Positions 1 to 9,100 of a stretch of DNA of 64,000 bases are shown one piece after another. Source of the stretch: RHKX01 sp963823275 (GTDB lineage Bacteria > Actinomycetota > Thermoleophilia > Solirubrobacterales > 70-9). Positions within the stretch are counted from its first letter, which is position 1, and every line of letters begins with the position of its first letter. The stretch spans positions 682,001-746,000 of the forward strand of contig CAWGKW010000001.1 of the NCBI GenBank assembly GCA_963823275.1. The letters run 5' to 3'. The notes under the pieces are model-generated. The model did no database searches and had not been told where the DNA came from. It was given only the letters and a program-made list of their open reading frames with translations. The position numbers and the translations under genes are program-made.

Positions 1-1022
1 CGGCGACCGTGGTCACGGCCGTGCTGGACGACCCCGGCTCCTACGGGCGCGTGGTCCGCTCCGCCGACGGATCGGTGATCGAACGCATCGTCGAGGCCAA
101 GGCCGGCGGCGACGCCACCGAGGCCGAGCTCGAGATCAAGGAGATCAACGCCGGTATCTACGTGTTCTCGGGCCCGGCGCTGGCGGCGGTTCTTCCCCGG
201 CTCAGCAACGACAACGCTCAGAACGAGTACTACCTCCCCGATGTGCTGCCGCTGCTGCGCGACGACGGCGGGCGCATCGCCGCCCACATCTCACCTGATC
301 CCAACGTGATCCTCGGCGTCAACTCCCGTGTCGATCTGGCCTTGGTCGAGGCCGAAGCGAGGCGGCAGATCCTCGAGGGCCACATGCTCGGCGGCGTCAC
401 GATCGTCGATCCCGCTTCGACCTGGATCGAGGTCGACGTCGAGATCGCCCCTGATGTCCGCATCGAGCCGGGCTGCTCGCTGATCGGCGACAGCTCCATC
501 GGCACCGGTACGGTCGTCGGCCCGCACACCACCCTGATCGACTCCCGGATCGGCGCCGAGGTCAGCGTCCCGCACTCCTACCTGCTCGAGTGCGACGTCG
601 CCGACCGCTGCACCGTCGGACCGTTCGCCTATCTGCGCCCGAACGCAGAGCTCGCAGAGGGGGCCAAGGCCGGCACCTTCGTCGAGATCAAGAACTCCCG
701 GATCGGGGCGGGGGCCAAGGTGCCCCATCTCTCCTACGTGGGCGACGCCGACGTGGGGGCGGGGGCCAATCTCGGAGCCTCCACGATCACCGCCAACTAC
801 GACGGATACGTCAAGAGCCGGACAAAGATCGGGCAAGGTGCGAGAACGGGCGTCGACACGACCCTGATCGCTCCCGTCGAGGTGGGCGATTCCGCCTACA
901 CTGGCGCCGGTTCGGTGATCAGCCAGAACGTGCCGCCCGGAGCGCTCGGACTGACCCGTCCCGAGCAGGTCCAGATCGACGGGTACGCCGAGCGCAAGGC
1001 CAAGGAGCACCAGGAAAAGTGA
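1..1022 (+). CDS. glmU: Bifunctional UDP-GlcNAc pyrophosphorylase / glucosamine-1-P acetyltransferase GlmU, 5'-truncated
   Basis: Makes UDP-N-acetylglucosamine for peptidoglycan in the cytoplasm. The reading frame is open from the first bases, so the gene begins outside the window; about 340 residues remain of a family that is usually about 450-480. What is left is the end of the uridyltransferase domain (ENEYY-like motif NAQNEYYLPDV, about residue 70) and the whole left-handed beta-helix acetyltransferase domain with hexapeptide repeats. The acetyltransferase active-site region GTFVEIKNSRIG and the loop ANYDGY are visible. The stop overlaps the GTG start of prs (GTGA), so the two are probably co-transcribed, as in many Actinobacteria. 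Confidence 0.95.
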   Translation, partial: ATVVTAVLDDPGSYGRVVRSADGSVIERIVEAKAGGDATEAELEIKEINAGIYVFSGPALAAVLPRLSNDNAQNEYYLPDVLPLLRDDGGRIAAHISPDPNVILGVNSRVDLALVEAEARRQILEGHMLGGVTIVDPASTWIEVDVEIAPDVRIEPGCSLIGDSSIGTGTVVGPHTTLIDSRIGAEVSVPHSYLLECDVADRCTVGPFAYLRPNAELAEGAKAGTFVEIKNSRIGAGAKVPHLSYVGDADVGAGANLGASTITANYDGYVKSRTKIGQGARTGVDTTLIAPVEVGDSAYTGAGSVISQNVPPGALGLTRPEQVQIDGYAERKAKEHQEK

Positions 1023-2092
1023 GCGAGCCCGGCAACTTGACGACCCTGAACCACCCTCCCTCCGACCAGGATGAGCCCAACCCGCGCGCGGCGAGTTCGA
1101 TCCAGCAGGACTACCGCAAGCGGCTGATGGTCTTCGGCGGCCGTGCCTCCGGCGAACTCGCCGGCAAGATCGCCGACCATCTCGATGTCGACCTGGGCCA
1201 GGTCGACCTCCGCACCTTCTCCAACGGTGAGGTCTACTGTCGCTACGAGGAGTCGATCCGCGGCGCCGATGTCTTCCTGGTCCAGTCGACGGCGCCCAAC
1301 GAGCGCGCCGGGATGACCCCGAACGACGCGCTGATGGAGCTCCTCTGCATGGTGGACGCGGCACAGGGGGCCTCCGCCCACCGGATCATCGCCGTGATGC
1401 CCTGGTACGGCTACGCCCGCCAGGACAAGAAGTCGTTGCCTCGCGAGCCGATCACCGCCCGCGTGGTCGCCAAGATCCTCGAGGAGATCGGCGTCGACCG
1501 GGTGCTGACGATGGATCTCCACGCAGGTCAGGTCCAGGGCTTCTTCCACGTTCCGGTCGATCACATGACCGCGATGCCGATGCTCACCCAATGGTTCATC
1601 GACCAGCAGTTCGACGAGGATCTGGTGATCGTCAGCCCCGACGCGGGTCGGGTCAAGGTGGCCCGCAACTTCGCCCGCAAGGTCGGCACCCACTGGGCCG
1701 TGATGGAGAAGTCGCGGCCCGCCCAGCAGGTCGCCGAGATCGGCTACGTGGTCGGTGACGTGGAGGGAAAGACCGCGGTCCTCGTCGACGACATGATCGA
1801 CACCGCCGGCACCCTTTGTGCCGCCGCCGAGACGGTTCTCGAGGAGGGGGCTGCGCGCGTGATCGCCTGTGCGACGCACGGGGTCTTCAGCGGTCCGGCC
1901 TTCGAACGGCTCCCCTACGAGAATTCGAAGATCGAGCGCATCGTCGTCACCGACACGGTGCCGCTGCGCGCCGGCGCGCCCGACAACATCACCGTGCTCT
2001 CGACCGCACAGACGCTCGCCGACTCGATCCGGCGCATCTTCACCGACGATTCGGTCTCCGAGATCTTCGCCGGCGAAAACCAACTGTTCTAG
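1019..2092 (+). CDS. prs: Ribose-phosphate pyrophosphokinase (PRPP synthetase)
   Basis: Forms PRPP from ribose 5-phosphate and ATP for nucleotide, His and Trp synthesis. I place the start at the GTG that overlaps the glmU stop, giving 357 residues; the frame is open further upstream but only as a shadow of glmU. The first ~35 residues (Pro/Asn rich) are an N-terminal extension relative to the family. Family motifs: TFSNGEV near residue 64, the catalytic-flexible region after VMPWYGYARQDKK, MDLHAGQVQGFF near 164, and the PRPP-binding loop VLVDDMIDTAGT near 254. It is followed by a repeat-rich non-coding stretch. Confidence 0.96.
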   Translation: MSEPGNLTTLNHPPSDQDEPNPRAASSIQQDYRKRLMVFGGRASGELAGKIADHLDVDLGQVDLRTFSNGEVYCRYEESIRGADVFLVQSTAPNERAGMTPNDALMELLCMVDAAQGASAHRIIAVMPWYGYARQDKKSLPREPITARVVAKILEEIGVDRVLTMDLHAGQVQGFFHVPVDHMTAMPMLTQWFIDQQFDEDLVIVSPDAGRVKVARNFARKVGTHWAVMEKSRPAQQVAEIGYVVGDVEGKTAVLVDDMIDTAGTLCAAAETVLEEGAARVIACATHGVFSGPAFERLPYENSKIERIVVTDTVPLRAGAPDNITVLSTAQTLADSIRRIFTDDSVSEIFAGENQLF

Positions 2093-2097
2093 ATAAC

Positions 2098-2133
2098 TCC
2101 GACTGGATCCTCCGCTTCGCGTCCGGTCCAGTC
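2098..2133 (+). repeat. Hairpin repeat with 9-bp perfect arms downstream of prs
   Basis: Arms CCGACTGGA and TCCAGTCGG enclose the constant loop CTCCGCTTCGCGTCC. It lies 6 bases after the prs stop. The same loop sequence recurs at 2.19, 2.27, 32.9 and 33.08 kb; at the latter two the flanking arms have a different sequence but still pair. It could act as a transcription terminator for prs, although there is no U-run, or be a REP-type element. Confidence 0.7.
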
Positions 2134-2343
2134 GGCCTGCGCGGTGTTGCCGCTCGGCAAGGGCGTCAGGCTGGCATTGGGTGGGGGCTCCGCTTCGCGT
2201 CCGGTCCAGTCGGCCTGCGCGGTGTTGCCGCTCGGCAAGGGCGTCAGGCTGGCATTGGGTGGGGGCTCCGCTTCGCGTCCGGTCCAGTCGGCCTGCGCGG
2301 TGTTGCCGCTCGGCAGGGGCGTCAGGTGTTTGGTGGGGCGGGC
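2111..2343. repeat. 78-bp tandem repeat, two identical copies and one diverged copy
   Basis: Units at 2111-2188 and 2189-2266 are identical; a third at 2267-2343 matches until its last ~25 bases and then diverges. All frames read through the array without a stop because 78 is a multiple of 3, but the translations are Arg/Ala/Gly-rich nonsense, so I do not call a gene. The unit begins with the loop sequence of the dispersed hairpin family. Confidence 0.85.
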
Positions 2344-2445
2344 TCCACTGCGCGTCCGCTCTGCTCGGGCGGCGCGGTGTTCGTTGGCGGATTTTCGTTG
2401 GATGTCAGTGGTAATCGACCACTGAACTGAAACGTCGCTCGGCAA
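2343..2445 (+). repeat. Dispersed intergenic repeat, copy 1 (second copy at 32.9 kb)
   Basis: About 100 bp that match 32911-33019 closely, including an almost identical 70-base core from the TTCGTTGGCGGATTTTCGTT segment to CGTCGCTCGGCA. Inside is an 8-bp inverted repeat, TCAGTGGT (2405-2412) and ACCACTGA (2418-2425), with a 5-base loop. The loop differs by one base between the two loci (AATCG and AATCC) while the arms are identical. Confidence 0.8.
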
Positions 2446-2500
2446 GGGCGTCAGGCCTCAGGGTGGGGTGAAATAGGCTGCCACCCGTGCAGGGAGGGAC

Positions 2501-2914
2501 CGCCACGGGATCCGCGCCACCGACGCTGCGCATGCCAGCCTGGCCGGCGGGATCGTCTACATGTTCCAGATCGCCGTCGGCGCCGTCGGCCTCGGTATCT
2601 CGACGGCCATCTTCACCTCCTCGTCGGAGAGCGAGCTCGGCGATCTCGCCCGCTCCGATCTCGGCGTATCGCTGACCGGGCATCAACAGGCGGTTCTCCA
2701 CGGGGACCTCGCCGGGACCGACGCGGCGGCGGCCGCGCTCGCCGAGCTCCCGGGGAAGGTCAGGGACGAGATCCAGGAGATCGTCCGCGAGTCGTTCGCC
2801 CACGGAGTGCAGACGAGCTTCAAGGTGATCGCGATCGTTGCCGTTGCGGGCTTCGTGGTCGCCGTGTTCGATCTGGGGAGGACACCGGACCCGCCGGAGA
2901 CCGCCGCCGAATAG
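2501..2914 (+). pseudogene. Remnant of a DHA2-type MFS transporter C-terminus, or small two-TM protein
   Basis: In the frame ending at 2914, similarity-like sequence starts about 60 bases before the first ATG (2561): ATDAAHASLAGGIVYMFQIA. There are two hydrophobic segments, one around 2555-2615 and one around 2822-2870, separated by a ~65-residue polar loop that ends in LPGKVRDEIQEIV. That layout (penultimate helix, long outer loop, last helix, short polar tail) is the C-terminal end of 14-TM drug:H+ antiporters of the DHA2 family. The rest of such a gene is absent; the dispersed repeat sits just upstream. If translated alone from 2561 it would give 117 residues. The assignment rests on pattern recognition only. 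Confidence 0.5.
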
Positions 2915-2924
2915 TGTTCGGGTC

Positions 2925-3302
2925 ATGAATCGGGGAACCCTGGAGTGGTACGAGCAACTGGCGCGAGGCCTGATCTGGGTCGCGGGGATCGTCATGCTGC
3001 TTTCGGTGATCGGAGCGATCACCGTTGCCAGCTCCAACAACTCCGCCCCGCTGCTCGAGGACCTCGAGCAGCAGGGCCGTGGGTTTGCGGCCCTGGCAGC
3101 GCTCGGCGGCGGGCTGACGGCCGCCGGACTGCTGGCCGGAATCGGCGCGATCCTTCGCATTCTCGTGCTCGAGCAACTGGAGAAGCTCGGCCCGGAGCCG
3201 AAAGCAGGGCATGGGAACAGCGACCCTGAAGGGGAGCAGCTCCTGCTCTCCGAATCCCGCCGTCGCGAGCGAACCGAGACGCGCAGGCGCGAGCGGCAGT
3301 GA
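2925..3302 (+). CDS. Small two-TM membrane protein, unknown function
   Basis: 125 residues from ATG 2925. Two hydrophobic helices are predicted, about residues 17-40 (LIWVAGIVMLLSVIGAITVA) and 58-85, followed by a charged Arg/Glu-rich cytoplasmic-type tail. No family recognised. Its stop overlaps the GTG start of the downstream glycerophosphodiesterase gene by four bases, so the pair is probably an operon. Confidence 0.7.
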   Translation: MNRGTLEWYEQLARGLIWVAGIVMLLSVIGAITVASSNNSAPLLEDLEQQGRGFAALAALGGGLTAAGLLAGIGAILRILVLEQLEKLGPEPKAGHGNSDPEGEQLLLSESRRRERTETRRRERQ

Positions 3303-4042
3303 GCGCCGCCGCCGGTGGTGGTGGCGGGTTTCGCCGGGTCGGGCACAAGGGCGCCGCCGACCTCGTCGAGGGCAACACCGTGGCCAGCTTCGAACGGGCG
3401 GTGGAGGTCGGGGTGGATATGGTCGAGTTCGACGTCCTTCGAATGCCCGACGGCGCCCCGGGCCTCCCTCCCGACCGGCGCTCCCCGCTCGTCGTCGCAC
3501 ACGATTGGGCGGATGCCGGCGCCCGACCCAGATTGACGCTCGCGGACGCCCTCGACGCCTTCACGAAGCCACCCCTGGATCTGGTCGAGATCGACTGCGA
3601 CCTGAAGCTCGCGGGTCGCGAGGCCGAGCTGGTCGAGGCGCTGGGTGAGCGTGGCCTGATCGAGCGAGCGATGGTCTCCACGATGTACACCGCCAGCCTG
3701 GCGGCGATCCGCGCGATCGAGCCCCGCCTGCGACTCGGATGGACATACCCGCTGGTCACCCGGCCGTGGGACCGGAGGGTGGCCGCCCGACCCGCCGTCG
3801 TTGCTGCGATGGAGCTGATGCGCCGACGCTTCCCGAAGGTCGCCCGCCGTCGCGCTCCCGAGATCGGCGCTTCGGCGATCTGGATCTTTCATCGGCTGGC
3901 GAGCGCCCAGCTCGTCGATGTCACGCGGGAGCTCGGGATCGAGCTGATCGCATGGACCGTCGATGACGCGGAGGCCATCGCCAGGCTCCGGGACCTCGGG
4001 GTGAACGGGATCGTCTCCAACGACCCCCACCTGCTGCAGTAG
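3299..4042 (+). CDS. Glycerophosphodiester phosphodiesterase family protein
   Basis: 247 residues from a GTG that overlaps the preceding stop. The GDPD pattern is present: GHKG near the N-terminus (usually HRG), GNT in place of the usual ENT, EFDV, and HDWAD for the second catalytic His. The C-terminus has the typical ends IAWTVDDAEAIARLRDLGV and GIVSNDP. It should hydrolyse glycerophosphodiesters to glycerol 3-phosphate. No signal peptide, so cytoplasmic. The ENT-to-GNT change removes a Glu that usually contributes to metal binding, so activity is likely but not certain. Confidence 0.85.
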   Translation: MSAAAGGGGGFRRVGHKGAADLVEGNTVASFERAVEVGVDMVEFDVLRMPDGAPGLPPDRRSPLVVAHDWADAGARPRLTLADALDAFTKPPLDLVEIDCDLKLAGREAELVEALGERGLIERAMVSTMYTASLAAIRAIEPRLRLGWTYPLVTRPWDRRVAARPAVVAAMELMRRRFPKVARRRAPEIGASAIWIFHRLASAQLVDVTRELGIELIAWTVDDAEAIARLRDLGVNGIVSNDPHLLQ

Positions 4043-4101
4043 TCCTCGGGCGGCGGCCAACCAGCGCCTGGGCGCCCGGACTGTCTATCCTGCCGTCCCC
4101 G

Positions 4102-4791
4102 ATGGCTGCTTCCCGTCCCACATTCAAGGTTTCCGACCGCACGGAGTTCGGCTCGCGCACCACCCGGCGCCTGCGCCGTGACGGAATCGTGCCCGGAGTC
4201 GTCTACACGGGCGGTCAGCCGGCCCGGCCGTTTCAGGCCGACGCCCACGAGCTCTCCCTCTTCATCGGCGAGGGTCACGCGCTCTTCGACCTCGAGATCG
4301 AGGGCTCGGGCAAGGTCCCGGTCGTCGTCAAGGAAGAGCAGCGTCATCCCGTTCGCGGCGACCTCATGCACCTCGACTGCCAGCAGGTCGACCTCCTCCA
4401 GGAGATCCAGGCCGACGTCGCGATCGAGCTTGTCGGCGCCGAGGACGCTCCCGGAGTCAAGGAGGGCGGCATCCTCGAGCACGTGACCCGCGACGTCACC
4501 ATCGAGGCGCTGCCGACGGCGATCCCCGACGAGGGCCTGAGCGTCGACGTCTCGGCGATGATCATCGGCGACACCATCCAGCTTTCGGCGGTCGAGACTC
4601 CGGAGGGCGTCAAGTTCGTTGCCGACGCCCCCGAGGAGATCACGATCGCGACGCTCAACCCGCCGAAGGTCGTCGAGGAGGAGCCCGAGGTCGAGGAGGA
4701 GACCGAGGTGATCGGCGAGGGCGATGCCGACGGCGAGGGCGCCGCCGAGGGCGACTCGGGCGACGAGGGCGACTCGGGCTCCGAGGACTAG
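4102..4791 (+). CDS. rplY: 50S ribosomal protein L25, CTC-type general stress form
   Basis: 229 residues, the long CTC-type L25 that binds 5S rRNA. The N-terminal domain begins RPTFKVSDRTEFGSRTTRRL with the RRLRRDGIVPGVVY motif; the C-terminal TL5 domain follows, then a ~45-residue acidic tail of Glu/Asp/Gly repeats, as is common in actinobacterial CTC proteins. Directly followed by pth, the usual neighbour. Confidence 0.96.
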   Translation: MAASRPTFKVSDRTEFGSRTTRRLRRDGIVPGVVYTGGQPARPFQADAHELSLFIGEGHALFDLEIEGSGKVPVVVKEEQRHPVRGDLMHLDCQQVDLLQEIQADVAIELVGAEDAPGVKEGGILEHVTRDVTIEALPTAIPDEGLSVDVSAMIIGDTIQLSAVETPEGVKFVADAPEEITIATLNPPKVVEEEPEVEEETEVIGEGDADGEGAAEGDSGDEGDSGSED

Positions 4792-4797
4792 TCCCCC

Positions 4798-5445
4798 GTG
4801 GGCCGGCTCGGCCGCCGTCGAGATGGTGCCGGGGAAGACCAGAGCTCCGGCGCGGCCGATTTCCTGATCGTCGGCCTGGGCAACCCCGGCAGGCGCTACG
4901 CCGCGACCCGCCACAACGCCGGCTTCGAGGTCGCCGCCGCGCTCAGCGGGCGCTGGGATCTGCCGCCCGCAAGATCGCGGTTCGGCGGTCTGATCGCGAC
5001 CGGGCGGATCCGCCCGGGCGGACCGCGGGTGGCGATCCTGTTGCCGCAGACGTTCATGAACGAATCCGGCAGTGCGGCCGGCCCCGCCCGCGGCTCGCTC
5101 GGCGTGCCCCTCGATCATGTGATCGCCCTGCATGACGAGATCGACCTGCCGTTCGGAGAGATCAGGACGAAGATCGGCGGCGGGGTGGCCGGTCACAACG
5201 GCCTCAAGAGCCTCGATCGCGGGTTGGGGAGTCGCGACTTCCGGCGGGTCAGAATCGGAGTGGGTCGACCGGACTCCACCGATCCTGAGATCGTCTCTCG
5301 CCACGTGCTCGGCCGTTTCGAGGAGGCCGACGACGAGGTCCGGCGGCTGATCGAGGATGCCGCGGTCGAGACCGAGCGCCTGATCGACGAGATCACCGCC
5401 GCCGAGGCGACGGAAGCGGATCCCGAGGATGAGGAGGACCGATGA
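4798..5445 (+). CDS. pth: Peptidyl-tRNA hydrolase
   Basis: Releases peptides from stalled peptidyl-tRNA. 215 residues from GTG 4798. Signature FLIVGLGNPGRRYAATRHNAGF contains the catalytic His, followed by QTFMNESG and GGGVAGHNGLKS. The first ~20 residues are a charged extension and a C-terminal acidic tail follows the domain. The stop overlaps the ATG of the next gene. Confidence 0.95.
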   Translation: MGRLGRRRDGAGEDQSSGAADFLIVGLGNPGRRYAATRHNAGFEVAAALSGRWDLPPARSRFGGLIATGRIRPGGPRVAILLPQTFMNESGSAAGPARGSLGVPLDHVIALHDEIDLPFGEIRTKIGGGVAGHNGLKSLDRGLGSRDFRRVRIGVGRPDSTDPEIVSRHVLGRFEEADDEVRRLIEDAAVETERLIDEITAAEATEADPEDEEDR

Positions 5446-6176
5446 GCGAGCTGCTGACCACATACGAGGCCGACGTGAACGGGATCGCAGGGGTGGCGCT
5501 GCTGCGCCTCGATCGCCCGGAGTCCCGGAACGCGATCAACACCCGGATGCTCGAGGAAATGCTCGCCCACCTGGAGGCGGCCCGGGCCGACGAGGATCTG
5601 CGGGTCCTGGTCCTCTCGTCGACCGACCACATGGGTTTCTCCGCCGGCGCCGACATCCGCGAGGAGCTCGACCGGGATGGCGCGATCCGCCGCATGCAGC
5701 TCTTCGCCGATCTCTACGACGGCCTGACCGCATTCCCCCGCCCGACCGTCGTCGCCTGCCACGGCGCCTGCGTCGGCGGCGGCGCGGAGATCGCCGTCTC
5801 CTGCGACATCCGGGTCGGGGGATCGAACATGCGGCTGCGGTTCCCCGGCGCGGGACTCGGCGTCCCGGTGGGTCCCGCCCGTCTGGTCACCCTCTGCGGG
5901 CTCTCGGTCGCCAAGTACCTGCTGTTGACCTCGAAGGAGGTCGCCGCCGAGGAGGCCCTTCGCTGGGGTCTCGTCCACAAGGTCGCGCCGGGCGCCCGCA
6001 CCGAGGAGGCCGCCCTGCAGCTCGCCGCGCAGATCGCCGAGCATCCTCGCGAGTCGGTCAGCCGGATCAAGTCGATGCTGCATGCGTGGGACGGGGTCGA
6101 GGAGCGCTCGCGCGAGGAGGGCGTCGGCCAGGTCGAATGGCAGTCCGAGGGCCCCGGTCTGGGCTACACGGACTAG
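5442..6176 (+). CDS. Enoyl-CoA hydratase/isomerase family protein
   Basis: Crotonase-fold acyl-CoA enzyme of 244 residues from an ATG overlapping the pth stop. The oxyanion-hole segments are visible: SAGADIREEL near residue 66 and HGACVGGGAEIAVSCDIRVG near 108. The position usually holding the first catalytic Glu of hydratases falls in GGGAEIA; the second region is less conventional (GAGLGVPVGPARLVTLCG), so the exact reaction is not predictable. It sits between pth and mfd without an obvious functional link. Confidence 0.85.
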   Translation: MSELLTTYEADVNGIAGVALLRLDRPESRNAINTRMLEEMLAHLEAARADEDLRVLVLSSTDHMGFSAGADIREELDRDGAIRRMQLFADLYDGLTAFPRPTVVACHGACVGGGAEIAVSCDIRVGGSNMRLRFPGAGLGVPVGPARLVTLCGLSVAKYLLLTSKEVAAEEALRWGLVHKVAPGARTEEAALQLAAQIAEHPRESVSRIKSMLHAWDGVEERSREEGVGQVEWQSEGPGLGYTD

Positions 6177-6183
6177 CGACGAA

Positions 6184-9100
6184 GTGCCCCTGCGCCCACT
6201 TCTCGAGCTCGCCCATGGCGACGGGGACTTCTCGGCGCTGGCCGCCGAGGTTGGTGGCGCGAATCCGGGCTCCGGGCTCGAGGTATCGGTCTCGGTGGGC
6301 CTCCGTCCCTATCTCCTCGCGGCCCTCGCCGAGTCCGACCCCGGCCTTGCCGGTCGGCCCCTGCTCTGCGTCGCGGCGGACGATCGCGGCGCGCGCGATC
6401 TGTCGAGCGAGCTCGGTGCTTACCTGGCGCCGAGGCGGGTCCGCTACTACCCTTCGCGCGGCACCGGCTACGAGTCTCACCTCGCCCCGCCGCCCCACCT
6501 TGTCGGCCTGCGGATCGCGGCGCTCGACGCGCTCGTCGGCACCGGCGACGGCGAGCCCCCGGTGGTCGTCGCCAGCGCGGTCGCCCTGGCCGAGGCGGTC
6601 CCCGACGCGTCGCTCCGCCCCGCCGGCTTCTCGCTCACGAGGGGGGAGGAGGTCGACCTCGGCGACGTCGCCGAGCTGCTGGTCGGCTGCGGGTATGAGC
6701 GGGTCAGCCAGGTCGATGACCGCGGCCAGTTCGCGATGCGGGGAGGAATCCTCGACGTGTTCGGCTCGACCGTGGACCAGGCCGCGCGGATCGAGCTCTT
6801 CGGTGACGAGATCGAGTCGATCCGCTTCTTCTCGACCTTCACCCAGCGCTCGCTCTCGGAGGTCGACCTGATCGAGCTCGATCCCGCCGCCGAGATCGAC
6901 CCCGACCATAGGCTGCTCGCCGAGGAGGTGCTGGCGGATGCCGATGACGACGGGCCGGAGAGGCCCCTGGCCGAACTCCTGCCGACGGACCGGTTCGGCC
7001 CGCTCCTGGAGCTGGTCGACGATCGGACCGCGGTCGTCATCGCCGCCCCCGAGGAGCTTCAGACAGCCCTCGACGACCACCTGACCGACGTCCGCGCGGC
7101 GATCCACGACGAGGATGTGGCCAAGCTCTACGTCGCGGTCGGCGACCCGCTGGCTGCCCGTTCGGTGCTCAGCCTCACCGCCGTCGGCGATGGCGAATCC
7201 GGGCAGCGCCCGAGTTTCCGCGCGTCGACCCCGGTCTCGGCCGCCCGCAGCCTCGGTGAGGCCGAGCCGGAGCTTGAGAAACAGGTTCGCTCGGGTTACC
7301 TGACCGTCGTCGCCTTCGAGCGGATCGGCGAGGCGGAGCGCGCCCGCTACGGGCTCGATCGGCTGACGCCGAAGATGCTCGGCGACGGGCCGCCGCCGGC
7401 CGATCCCGCCGTCGCGTTCGCCGAGGCTCAGGTCGCCGACGGGTTCGTGGCTCCGGGGCTGAAACTCGCGGTGATTCCCTTCCGTCGCCTCGTGCATCGC
7501 CGCCGCGCCGCCGCCCCCGCTCCGGCCGGTGGCCGCCTCGCCTCGCTCGGCGACCTGGCGGCCGGCGAGCACGTCGTTCACGAGGATCACGGGGTCGCCC
7601 GCTTCACCGGCTTCGACACCCGCACGGTCGCCGGCATCACCCGCGACTACCTGGAGCTCGAGTACCGCGACGGCGACAGGGTCCTGGTCCCGGCCGAGCA
7701 ACTGGCGAAGATCACCCGCTACGTCGGCGGCGGCGAGCACCCGGAGCTCTCGAAGCTCGGCGGCAAGCGCTGGAGCCAGATGAAGGCCAAGGCCCGCCGT
7801 TCGGCCCGCGAGATGGCCGGGGACCTGATCAACCTCTACGCCGAGCGGCAGGCCCGCCGCGGGCACAGCTTCTCGCCCGACGGCGAGTGGCAACTGCAAC
7901 TGGAGCGGTCATTCCCCTACCGCGAGACCGCCGACCAGCTCGAGGCGATCGAGGCGGTCAAGGCCGACATGGAGTCCGAGCGCCCGATGGATCGGCTGAT
8001 CTGCGGAGATGTCGGCTACGGCAAGACCGAGGTCGCGATCCGCGCTGCCCAGAAGGCGCTGGCCGATTCCAAGCAGGTGATGATCCTCGTCCCGACGACG
8101 ATCCTCGCAACCCAGCACCTCGGCACCTTCAGCGAGCGGCTCCGCGACTTTCCCTACGAGATCGAGATGATCTCGCGCCTGCGCAAGCCGGCCGAGGTCA
8201 AGCGGGCGCTCGCGGCCTTCGCCGACGGTTCGCTCGACATCCTGATCGGCACGCATCGTCTGCTCTCCCGCGACGTCCGGGCCAAGGATCTGGGGCTGCT
8301 CGTGATCGATGAGGAGCAGCGATTCGGGGTGAAGCAGAAGGAGCTGCTCCGCCAGCTCAAGCTCAGAGTCGACGTGCTCTCGATGTCGGCGACCCCGATA
8401 CCCCGGACGATGCAGATGAGTCTCGCCGGCCTCCGCGACATCTCGGTGATCGAGACCCCGCCCGAGGGCCGTCGGCCGGTTCGCACCTACGTCGGCCCCT
8501 ATGACGAGGAGCTCGTCGGCGAGGCCCTCCGCCGCGAGGTCCGCCGCAAGGGCCAGGTGTTCTTCCTGCACAACCGGATCGAGACCCTCCACGACACGGC
8601 CGAGCGCCTGCGCGCGCTGGTGCCCGAGGCCAAGTTCCTGGAGGCTCACGGCCGGCTCGATGAGGGCGAGCTCGAGTCGACGATGCTGACCTTCCTGCGC
8701 GGTGAGGCGGACGTCCTCGTCGCGACCACGATCATCGAGTCCGGACTCGACGTGCCGGCGGCGAACACCCTGATCGTCGAGCGGGCCGACAACCTCGGCC
8801 TCGCTCAGGCCTACCAGATCCGCGGCCGCGTCGGCCGCTCTCGCGAGCGGGCCTACGCATACATGCTCTACCCATCCGAGGAGGGAGTGACCCGCGAGGC
8901 GGCGGCGCGGTTGGCGACGCTCGCCGATCACACGGAGCTCGGCTCCGGCTTCCGGATCGCGATGCGCGACCTCGAGCTGCGGGGGGCGGGGGATCTTCTG
9001 GGCGCCGAGCAATCGGGCCACGTCGCCGCGATCGGCTTCGAGCTCTACGTCGAGATGCTCGATCAGGCGGTCGAGGAGCTGCGCGCGGCCGGGGGGGAGG

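Noticed and set aside
590..1018. Long N-terminal extension of the prs reading frame
   Set aside because: It lies inside glmU in another frame and is Arg-rich; the GTG overlapping the glmU stop is a better start.
2093..2445. Several overlapping ORFs on both strands across the prs downstream region
   Set aside because: They arise from the 78-bp repeat, whose length is a multiple of three, and encode repetitive Arg/Ala/Gly sequence without family likeness.
3889..5463. Very long minus-strand ORFs opposite housekeeping genes (here opposite rplY and pth, also opposite mfd and eno)
   Set aside because: High-GC shadow frames; the plus-strand genes carry all family motifs.
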